NCBI GenBank assembly: GCA_028710655.1
Contig: JAQTTS010000046.1
Coordinates: 1 to 10,661 of the forward strand
DNA: 10,661 nucleotides
Reading direction: 5' to 3'
Origin: Dehalococcoidales bacterium
GTDB taxonomy: Bacteria > Chloroflexota > Dehalococcoidia > Dehalococcoidales > UBA5760
This document shows, piece by piece, positions 5,122-10,661 of this stretch (the first letter of the stretch is position 1; each line of letters starts with the position of its first letter). Below the pieces are notes generated by a model. The model saw only the letters and a list, made by a program, of their open reading frames with translations. It was not told where the DNA came from and made no database searches. Position numbers and translations under genes: made by a program.

Positions 5122-6309
5122 ATGAGCAAAATAAACACTGATATCGATGTTGGCCGTCTTCTGAAAAGGGGAGTGGCTGAGATTATCATTGAAGAGGAGA
5201 TGATAGCACTGCTCCGCTCCGGCAGGCAGCTGCGGCTTAAAGAGGGCTTCGATCCCAGCTTCCCTGACATTCACCTCGGTCACATGGTAACCTTGAAGAA
5301 GCTGCGTCAGTTCCAGGAACTGGGGCATAAGGTTATCCTTATCGTCGGCGACTGGACCGCCCAGATCGGCGATCCCAGCGGCGCCTCGGTAACCCGTCCC
5401 ATGCTTTCTGCGGAGCAGGTCAAGGTTAATGCGCAGACGTATATGGAGCAGTTCTTCAAGGTGGTTGACCCGGGAAAGACAGAGGTAAGGTGGCAAAGCG
5501 AGTGGTTCGGCAAGTTCAACCTGTCCGATGTTATCCGGCTCACCAGCAGGTTTACCGTGGCCCAGATGCTGGCGCGGGAAGACTTCAGTAATCGCTATAG
5601 CGCAGGTCGTCCCATTGCGGTGACCGAGTTGCTCTATCCGTTGCTTCAGGCTTATGACTCTGTAGCCGTCCGGGCCGATGTTGAATTCGGCGGCACCGAC
5701 CAGAAGTTCAATCTGCTGGTAGGCCGTGAATTGCAGTCCGCGGTGGGACAGCGCCCACAGCAGGTGTTCCTGGCCCCTCTGCTGGTCGGTACCGACGGCA
5801 CTCAGAAGATGAGCAAGAGCCTGGGCAACTATATCGGCGTTGCCGAACCGCCTGCCGAGATGTATGGCAAGGTGATGTCCATTACCGACAACCTTATCCT
5901 GGACTACTTTGAGCTGGTAACCGACGTCTCTGACGAGGAGCTGGCCGAGTTCAAATGCAAACTTGATGACAGCTCTTTCAATCCGATGCTGCTCAAGAAG
6001 CGTCTGGCCCGGGAAATTGTCACCCGGCTCTATGACCGGAATGCAGCCGGTGAAGCCGAGAAGCATTTCACCCGGGTATTTCAAGAAAGAAAAACACCCG
6101 AGAAGATACGAGAGGGTACCGAATCAAATGTTCCTCTCCGGGATTACCTTGTCGTTAATCGGCTTGCGAGGAGCCGGAGCGAGGCCAAGCGTCTTATCGA
6201 GCAGGGTGCGGTAGAGGCAGACGGAATAAAAATCACCGATGTAGACTGGACTTTTCCGAAGGGGACCACTATTAAAGTAGGTAAGCGAGGCCATATAAGA
6301 TCTACCTAG
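5122..6309 (+). CDS. tyrS: Tyrosyl-tRNA synthetase
   Basis: This 395-residue class I aminoacyl-tRNA synthetase should charge tRNA-Tyr with tyrosine. It has the HIGH-type motif HLGH (51-54) in the context GFDPSFPDIHLGH, a tyrosine-site segment VEFGGTDQKFNLL (GGTDQ at 190-194), and an exact KMSKS loop (229-233). The C-terminal S4 RNA-binding domain (about 337-395) contains the typical L-x-R-S-x-x-E-A-K-R-L-I-E-Q-G-A-V pattern. The motif spacing and the GGTDQK..L context fit the TyrZ-like (second) subgroup of bacterial TyrRS. The ATG at 5122 lies 8 bases after the ribF stop, with an AGGAAG sequence overlapping the end of ribF, so the two genes are likely an operon. No T-box leader is present, consistent with the short spacing. 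Complete and apparently intact. Confidence 0.96.
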   Translation: MSKINTDIDVGRLLKRGVAEIIIEEEMIALLRSGRQLRLKEGFDPSFPDIHLGHMVTLKKLRQFQELGHKVILIVGDWTAQIGDPSGASVTRPMLSAEQVKVNAQTYMEQFFKVVDPGKTEVRWQSEWFGKFNLSDVIRLTSRFTVAQMLAREDFSNRYSAGRPIAVTELLYPLLQAYDSVAVRADVEFGGTDQKFNLLVGRELQSAVGQRPQQVFLAPLLVGTDGTQKMSKSLGNYIGVAEPPAEMYGKVMSITDNLILDYFELVTDVSDEELAEFKCKLDDSSFNPMLLKKRLAREIVTRLYDRNAAGEAEKHFTRVFQERKTPEKIREGTESNVPLRDYLVVNRLARSRSEAKRLIEQGAVEADGIKITDVDWTFPKGTTIKVGKRGHIRST

Positions 6310-6414
6310 CACCGTAATAATTCAGCTGGAATCGACTTCCCTCAATATGAGTACTGATACACCTGTGTGTTCGGAATAAAGAAAAATAAAGAAATAAAAA
6401 ATAGGAGAAAGACA
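6310..6414 (+). promoter_or_regulatory. tyrS-aminotransferase gap with A-rich leader and ribosome binding site
   Basis: This 105-base gap ends in an A-rich leader with AATAAAGAAA twice (6375-6384 and 6385-6394) and a strong AGGAG (6403-6407) 7 bases before ATG 6415. This decides the start of the next gene against an in-frame GTG at 6367, which would add 16 mostly Lys/Arg/Asn residues. No convincing promoter or terminator is seen; a TCGACT-17-TGATAC pair is too weak to call. Confidence 0.6.
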
Positions 6415-7503
6415 ATGGAGCACCTACGTATTCCGGGACCGACCCCGTGCCCACCCCAACCCCTGCAGGCAATGGCCAGGCAGATGATCAATCACCGGGG
6501 TGGAGAATTCGGGCGGATAATGAATGAGGTTACCGCTAATCTTAAGAAGTTGTTTCAGACCGAGGGTGATGTCTTTTTGCTGACCGGTTCGGGAACCGGC
6601 GGGATGGAAGCGGCGGTTGTCAATACCCTGTCTCCCGGCGATAAGGTGCTATCGGTATCCATCGGCGTCTTCGGAGACCGCTTTGCCACCATTGCGGAGA
6701 CTTTCGGGGCTGAGGTGATCCGGCTCTGTTTTGAGTGGGGCAAGGCTGCCGATGCCGATGCCATACGCCGGAAGCTTCAGAGCGAGCCTGACATTAAGGC
6801 AGTGCTGGTCACTCATAATGAAACGTCGACCGGTGTTACCAACGACCTGGCCGAAATCAGCAGCGTAGTCAAGGAGTTTGATAAGCTGCTCCTGGTTGAT
6901 GCCGTAAGCAGTCTGGGCTCAATTGACCTGCCGGTTGACCGGTGGCGTTGTGATGTCACCATTACCGGTTCGCAGAAGGGCTGGATGGTTCCCCCTGGTC
7001 TGGCCATGGTTAGCGTGAGCAAGCAGGCATGGCAGGCACACGCCGGTGCTAAGATGCCCCGCTTCTACTGGGATTTCAGCAAGGCGAAGTCCTATCTGGA
7101 GAAGGGACAAACGCCCTGGACGCCGGCGATTTCCACCGTATTTGCTCTGGAGGTAGCGTTGAAAATGATGTTGGATGAAGGTCTGCCCAACATCGTAGAC
7201 CGTCATATCCGCCTGGGTAAAATGGCCCGCGAGGGAGTAAAATCACTGGGATTACCCCTCTTCGCCGAGGAAAGATATGCCTCCAATACCGTTACCTCGG
7301 TAGCGGCGGCCGGCGGGCTTGATGTTGTCAAAATGCTCAAGATTATGAGAGAGGAACACCATATTGTGCTTGGCGGCGGGCAGTTGAAACTGAGCGGTAA
7401 GATATTCCGTATCGGTCATCTGGGCTGGGTGAATGATGCGGATATTAAAGCTGTAATTTCAGCGCTGAAGGTGGTACTGCCGCAGGCCGGGTTCAGGAGG
7501 TAG
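6415..7503 (+). CDS. Class V PLP aminotransferase (serine/alanine-glyoxylate type), likely phosphoserine transaminase role
   Basis: This 362-residue aminotransferase is of fold type I, class V, in the alanine-glyoxylate/serine-pyruvate branch. It opens with LRIPGPTPCPP, the family's N-terminal signature. It has GSGTGGMEAAV (58-68) for cofactor phosphate contacts, VDAVSSLGS with Asp162 for the pyridine nitrogen, TGSQKGWMVPPG with the Schiff-base lysine Lys188, and FRIGHLGW with the carboxylate-binding Arg332. Its stop codon is 3 bases before serA, and the serA Shine-Dalgarno lies in its last codons, so the two proteins are made together. Inference: it transaminates 3-phosphohydroxypyruvate to phosphoserine in place of SerC, with glutamate, alanine or aspartate as donor. 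Methanogens use a related class V enzyme this way. Annotation as alanine-glyoxylate aminotransferase would be by similarity only. Start chosen from AGGAG at 6403. Confidence 0.85.
   Translation: MEHLRIPGPTPCPPQPLQAMARQMINHRGGEFGRIMNEVTANLKKLFQTEGDVFLLTGSGTGGMEAAVVNTLSPGDKVLSVSIGVFGDRFATIAETFGAEVIRLCFEWGKAADADAIRRKLQSEPDIKAVLVTHNETSTGVTNDLAEISSVVKEFDKLLLVDAVSSLGSIDLPVDRWRCDVTITGSQKGWMVPPGLAMVSVSKQAWQAHAGAKMPRFYWDFSKAKSYLEKGQTPWTPAISTVFALEVALKMMLDEGLPNIVDRHIRLGKMAREGVKSLGLPLFAEERYASNTVTSVAAAGGLDVVKMLKIMREEHHIVLGGGQLKLSGKIFRIGHLGWVNDADIKAVISALKVVLPQAGFRR
7495..7500 (+). promoter_or_regulatory. serA ribosome binding site overlapping the upstream gene
   Basis: A perfect AGGAGG forms the last two sense codons of the aminotransferase gene, directly before its TAG, and lies 6 bases upstream of the serA ATG. 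Translation of the two genes is probably coupled. Confidence 0.8.
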
Positions 7504-7506
7504 GCA

Positions 7507-9081
7507 ATGAAGGTCCTGGTTACCGAAGCCATTTCCGATGAAGGAGTTGACATTCTGAGCAGATGCGCTCAGGTGGATGTTAAACTGGGGCTGAGTGCAG
7601 AGTCAATAGCATCCATAATCGGTGATTATGAAGCGCTGGTAGTGCGCAGCCAGACCAAGGTTTCCGCGGAGATCATTGAGGCAGGCAATAAGCTTCAGGT
7701 TATCGCCCGTGCCGGCGTCGGGATAGACAATGTTAACGTCGACGCGGCAACCCGGTGTGGTATCGTAGTTGTTAATGCTCCTACCGGCAACACAATCTCG
7801 GCTGCCGAGCACACGATTGCCCTGATGCTTTCTTTGGCCCGCCACATTCCACAGGCCAACGCTGCCCTTAAGTCCGGGTTGTGGCAGCGCAGCAAATTTA
7901 TGGGCAGTGAGGTCAGAAACAAGGTGCTGGGGATTGTCGGTCTGGGCAGTGTGGGTTCGGAGGTGGCCAGGCGGGCTAGAGGACTGGAGATGAGACTGAT
8001 CGCCTATGACCCGTTTGTCTCTGTTGAGCATGCCGGCAACCTGCAGGTGGAGCTGTTGCCGCTCGATTCTCTGCTGAAGGAGGCTGACTTTATCACCCTC
8101 CACCTGCCGTTGACCGATGCTACGAAGAATCTGATCGGGACCAGAGAACTGGACCTGGTCAAACCGGGGGTTCGTATTATCAACTGTGCTCGGGGCGGGT
8201 TGATCGACGAAGCGGCGCTGGTCAAGGCGGTCAAGGAAAAAAGGGTGGCCGGAGCTGCGGTTGATGTCTTTCCTAAAGAACCGACCACGGAAAGTCCCCT
8301 TTTTGAAAGCGATTGTATTATTGTCACCCCTCACTTGGGGGCCTCCACAACCGAAGCTCAAGCCATGGTCTCCCGGGACGTTGCCGTTCAGGTTGTGGAT
8401 GTTCTGAGGGGACAGCCAGCCAGATACGCGGTTAATGCGCCTTTTGTCTCGGCGGAGATGCTGGCGATACTGGCGCCGTTTATGGAAGCAGTCCGTACAC
8501 TGGGCAGGCTGGTCAGCCAGCTTGCCGAGGGACAGATGAGTACCATCAAGCTTGTCTATGAAGGTGAGGTCTCCAACTATGAGACCAATGTGCTTAAGGC
8601 GTCTGCTCTGGGTGGAATACTCGAGGCAACGAGCGAGGAGCGTATCAACCTGGTCAATGCTAATATCGTGGCTGCCAGGCGCGGCCTGACGGTAGTAGAG
8701 CAGAAGGAGGCTGCCTGCAAGCACTATGCCAGTCTCATCACTATCGAGGCAACTACCAGTAACAGTGTTATCACTGTTGCCGGGACGGTGATGCGCGGCG
8801 AACTGCATGTCGTACGGGTGAACGATTACTGGTTTGATATTGCCCCGGCCAGGGGCTATTTCCTGTTCAGCGATCATCTGGATCGCCCCGGTCTGATCAG
8901 TGCGGTCAGCAAGGTGACCGGTGATGCCGATGTCAATATCAGCTCGATGCATGTCGGACGTCTGAAACCGAGGGGGCAGGCTTTGATGATACTGGCTCTC
9001 GATGAGGCTCTGTCCGGTGAGCAAATCAAGCAGGTGCTGGCCATTCCCGATGTCTATGCTGCCAAACTGGTAAGGCTATAA
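7507..9081 (+). CDS. serA: D-3-phosphoglycerate dehydrogenase
   Basis: This 524-residue enzyme should catalyse the first step of serine synthesis, oxidising 3-phosphoglycerate to 3-phosphohydroxypyruvate with NAD. It is the long (type I, B. subtilis/Mycobacterium-like) form. The substrate-binding part includes RAGVGIDNVN. The Rossmann domain has GLGSVG (145-150) followed by an Asp after the second strand (YDPF). The catalytic triad is Arg229 (CARGG), Glu258 (FPKEP) and His276 (TPHLGAS). An intervening allosteric substrate-binding domain spans about 310-445, and a C-terminal ACT domain (about 450-524, starting GYFLFSDHLDRPGLI) is where L-serine usually inhibits. Everything is in place, so feedback control by serine is likely though not shown. 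It follows the class V aminotransferase by 3 bases and converges on the DUF1015 gene with 8 bases between stop codons. Confidence 0.97.
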   Translation: MKVLVTEAISDEGVDILSRCAQVDVKLGLSAESIASIIGDYEALVVRSQTKVSAEIIEAGNKLQVIARAGVGIDNVNVDAATRCGIVVVNAPTGNTISAAEHTIALMLSLARHIPQANAALKSGLWQRSKFMGSEVRNKVLGIVGLGSVGSEVARRARGLEMRLIAYDPFVSVEHAGNLQVELLPLDSLLKEADFITLHLPLTDATKNLIGTRELDLVKPGVRIINCARGGLIDEAALVKAVKEKRVAGAAVDVFPKEPTTESPLFESDCIIVTPHLGASTTEAQAMVSRDVAVQVVDVLRGQPARYAVNAPFVSAEMLAILAPFMEAVRTLGRLVSQLAEGQMSTIKLVYEGEVSNYETNVLKASALGGILEATSEERINLVNANIVAARRGLTVVEQKEAACKHYASLITIEATTSNSVITVAGTVMRGELHVVRVNDYWFDIAPARGYFLFSDHLDRPGLISAVSKVTGDADVNISSMHVGRLKPRGQALMILALDEALSGEQIKQVLAIPDVYAAKLVRL

Positions 9082-9089
9082 CAGCCGAG

Positions 9090-10403
9090 CTATTCCAGCC
9101 TGCGGAAAACCAGTCCTGACGGTGGTTTGGGATAGAAGTAGGTTGATTTTCTGGGCATGCGGTCACTGGCGTCGGCGATAGCCCTGATTACGTCCGTCTT
9201 GACCGGGCCCAGGAAAAAGGCAAGCTGGTATTCGTGGTTCAATACCCTGTTGATCGCATCCGCCTTGTCATGGTTGAAGTCGAGTGCGGTTTCCTCCTGT
9301 TCGCCGGTCATACCGAGTATTTTCTCCAGTATGACATGGTCGACGATACTGACATCGAGCCTGTTGTAGAGTTCGCTGTGGAAGCAGGGCATCATCTTAC
9401 TGGCGGCAGTGAAATCACTCATACTGAGCAGCAGTAGATTCCCCGGCGACAGGCCGAAAAGGACTATCCGGACCCGGCCTGTCTTATCACCGGCCAACAA
9501 ATCATCGATCTGCCGGGAGATGTCGGGCGCTCTTAGCGGCAGTTCCTCTATCTGAAACAGTGTCGCCAGCTTGCTCTTCAGTTCACTCAGGGTTGCTTTT
9601 GACAGACCCCGGACCAGCCGGTGGGGCGACAGAATAATAAGTCCGGGGTCGGTGAAATCTACCAGTTCCATCATCACAAAATTGAAGTCTTCATCCCCGG
9701 AGGCCGATGGAGAGCAGGATAGTCTTTCTTTCTGGTAATTCAGGGCGCTCTCGTAGCGGTGGTGTCCGTCGGCGATGTAGAGCGGTCTGTTTGAGAGGTA
9801 GGCTGCTATCCGGCTGATAATTTCGGGATCGGTGACGGCCCAGATTCTGTGCTCCTCCCCGCTGCCGGTTATATCAATTATCGGTTGTGCCCGTTCCTGG
9901 TCGGCCGCTAGAGAAGCTATTTGCCTCTCCCGGTCTTCGAACATGGCAAAAACAGGGCTGGTGTTGGCTTGGAGCGCCCACAGCAGGTTCAGGCGGTCGC
10001 TCTTCGGTTTGACCCGCGTGTTCTCGTGAGGACGGATGATCATCTTGTCCCATTCCTCCAGCCTGACCACAGCTATGATGCCGCGTCGTCTGTACCTGGA
10101 ACCGTTATGGCTAAAACGGTGCTGATGCAGATAGAGGGCCGGCAGTAGGTCCGGCTTGAGGACCCCCTGCTCAAGCCAGTTCCTCAGTGTGACTGCCGAA
10201 CGGGTATATTTATTATCTTCATCCGTGTCCGATGGCAGCTGCTGACCGTGCTCCAGCTTGATAAAGCCGTACTCGCTGCGGCGGTGAAGCTCCTGTGCCA
10301 TGTCGGGGGTGATAATATCGTAGGGGGGACAGATGACCGATGAAATATCCTTAACCAGACATTTATTGTAGCGCACTCCTCGAAAGGGGCGAATCTCAGC
10401 CAT
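9090..10403 (-). CDS. DUF1015 family protein with DGHHR motif
   Basis: This 437-residue soluble protein belongs to the DUF1015 (COG4198) family, whose biochemical function I do not know to be established. It begins IRPFRGVRYN (4-13), followed by CPPYD (25-29), RPHENT (124-129) with further basic residues after it, and the most conserved block YIADGHHRYE (D212-G-H-H-R216-Y-E218). Length is normal. No signal peptide or membrane segment is seen. The ATG at 10401-10403 fits the family's N-terminus, although the ribosome binding site is weak (GGGTAGG very close to the ATG). DGHHR resembles the motif in ParB/sulfiredoxin-fold proteins, including the archaeal free-serine kinase SerK. Adjacency to serA supports a link with serine or another amino acid, but it is on the opposite strand, so this is a suggestion only. 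Confidence 0.88.
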   Translation of the reverse strand: MAEIRPFRGVRYNKCLVKDISSVICPPYDIITPDMAQELHRRSEYGFIKLEHGQQLPSDTDEDNKYTRSAVTLRNWLEQGVLKPDLLPALYLHQHRFSHNGSRYRRRGIIAVVRLEEWDKMIIRPHENTRVKPKSDRLNLLWALQANTSPVFAMFEDRERQIASLAADQERAQPIIDITGSGEEHRIWAVTDPEIISRIAAYLSNRPLYIADGHHRYESALNYQKERLSCSPSASGDEDFNFVMMELVDFTDPGLIILSPHRLVRGLSKATLSELKSKLATLFQIEELPLRAPDISRQIDDLLAGDKTGRVRIVLFGLSPGNLLLLSMSDFTAASKMMPCFHSELYNRLDVSIVDHVILEKILGMTGEQEETALDFNHDKADAINRVLNHEYQLAFFLGPVKTDVIRAIADASDRMPRKSTYFYPKPPSGLVFRRLE

Positions 10404-10500
10404 GCCTACCCGGTTGCTCTACTTTCTTTAAATATTTGCTATCCTATTAAGTCTACTTTATCGGGCAGGAAAGGCGCAAACCCGGGCAGGATTAGCATGG

Positions 10501-10529
10501 TTATGACTGTGGAGATGATGTGATATAAT
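10501..10529 (+). promoter_or_regulatory. ligA promoter (extended -10)
   Basis: TGATATAAT (10521-10529) is a perfect -10 (10524-10529) with a TGN extension. A weak -35 TTATGA (10501-10506) lies 17 bases upstream. The predicted start near 10536 leaves a 25-base leader before the TTG start. Confidence 0.55.
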
Positions 10530-10560
10530 CTGGTAAAGTCATACATCACGGGGTAAATAG

Positions 10561-10661
10561 TTGCAGAACTCAACCCGGGCAGCTGAAAGAATAGAGCAGC
10601 TGAGGGCCCAGCTTAACCATCATAACTATCGTTATTATGTGCTGGACGCCCCCGAAATCAG
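10561..10661 (+). CDS. ligA: NAD-dependent DNA ligase, N-terminal fragment (cut by window end)
   Basis: The first 33 codons of LigA are present and the gene runs off the right edge. LigA seals nicks in replication and repair with NAD as adenylate donor. The visible part is the start of domain Ia, which binds NMN: E-R-I-E-Q-L, then [14 protein letters not shown], the conserved Y-x-Y-Y-V-x-D-x-P-x-I-S/P block. The start must be TTG at 10561: a TAG in the same frame lies immediately before it (10558-10560), CGGGG (10549-10553) lies 7 bases upstream, and no ATG or GTG occurs before the conserved block. The gene is divergent from the DUF1015 gene. Confidence 0.93.
   Translation, partial: MQNSTRAAERIEQLRAQLNHHNYRYYVLDAPEI

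Noticed and set aside
4972..6084. 370-codon open frame antisense to ribF and tyrS
   Set aside because: Shadow of two complete conserved genes; no domain and no ribosome binding site support it.
6367..6414. GTG start at 6367 for the aminotransferase, adding 16 residues
   Set aside because: No ribosome binding site is seen at the GTG, the extension is Lys-rich and unlike the family, and ATG 6415 has AGGAG at 7 bases.
7603..9024. 473-codon open frame antisense to serA
   Set aside because: Long, but it is the shadow of a complete serA with all catalytic residues. The translated product is rich in Gln, His and Arg with no family resemblance.
10479..10582. Direct repeat AACCCGGGCAG at 10479-10489 and 10572-10582
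   Set aside because: An 11-mer twice within 100 bases around a CCCGGG palindrome; one copy is inside ligA codons. Nothing else suggests a site-specific function, so likely chance.
1..10661. CRISPR array, insertion sequence or defence cluster
   Set aside because: No regularly spaced repeats, transposase frames or defence proteins were found; apart from mazEF the window is housekeeping genes.

Overview
The window looks like a piece of bacterial core chromosome. The best guess is an anaerobic member of the Chloroflexota (Dehalococcoidia-like). This rests on the gene set and order ribF - tyrS - class V aminotransferase - serA - DUF1015 - ligA, on the archaeal/clostridial flavour of the aminotransferase, and on moderately GC-rich coding sequence. 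The lineage call is inference from memory and was not tested by a search.

Layout. Positions 1-1023 form a visibly AT-richer accessory patch. It holds a type II toxin-antitoxin pair (mazE-mazF, minus strand) with a clear promoter and a 12-bp palindromic operator, a stretch with no gene, and the 5' half of a tRNA-Thr(CGU) gene that stops matching a tRNA in the anticodon loop. A good promoter (1122-1150, minus strand) still points into this half tRNA. Together these look like the scar of an integrative element that used the tRNA as its attachment site. Positions 1171-1602 encode a small membrane protein of the COG2426/small multidrug export type (minus). Positions 1939-2721 encode exonuclease III (plus). 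It converges, with only 4 bp between stop codons, on a fused, probably exported methionine sulfoxide reductase MsrAB (2726-3814, minus). A 351-bp divergent intergenic region carries promoters for msrAB and ribF and a 15-bp inverted repeat that could be an operator.

From 4166 the plus strand carries ribF (FAD synthesis) and tyrS (tyrosyl-tRNA synthetase) as a tight pair. After a 105-bp gap come a class V aminotransferase (start corrected to 6415) and serA (phosphoglycerate dehydrogenase), coupled by a Shine-Dalgarno sequence that touches the stop codon of the first gene. These two are likely the first two steps of serine synthesis, with the aminotransferase standing in for SerC. A DUF1015 protein (9090-10403, minus) converges on serA. 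It carries a DGHHR motif that recalls ParB/SerK-type nucleotide-binding proteins. The window ends in the first 33 codons of ligA (NAD-dependent DNA ligase, TTG start), preceded by an extended -10 promoter.

Most of the window is housekeeping DNA. The most interesting points are the broken tRNA/attachment scar beside mazEF, the possible link of DUF1015 to serine metabolism, the exported MsrAB in a presumed anaerobe, and a few compact regulatory elements.
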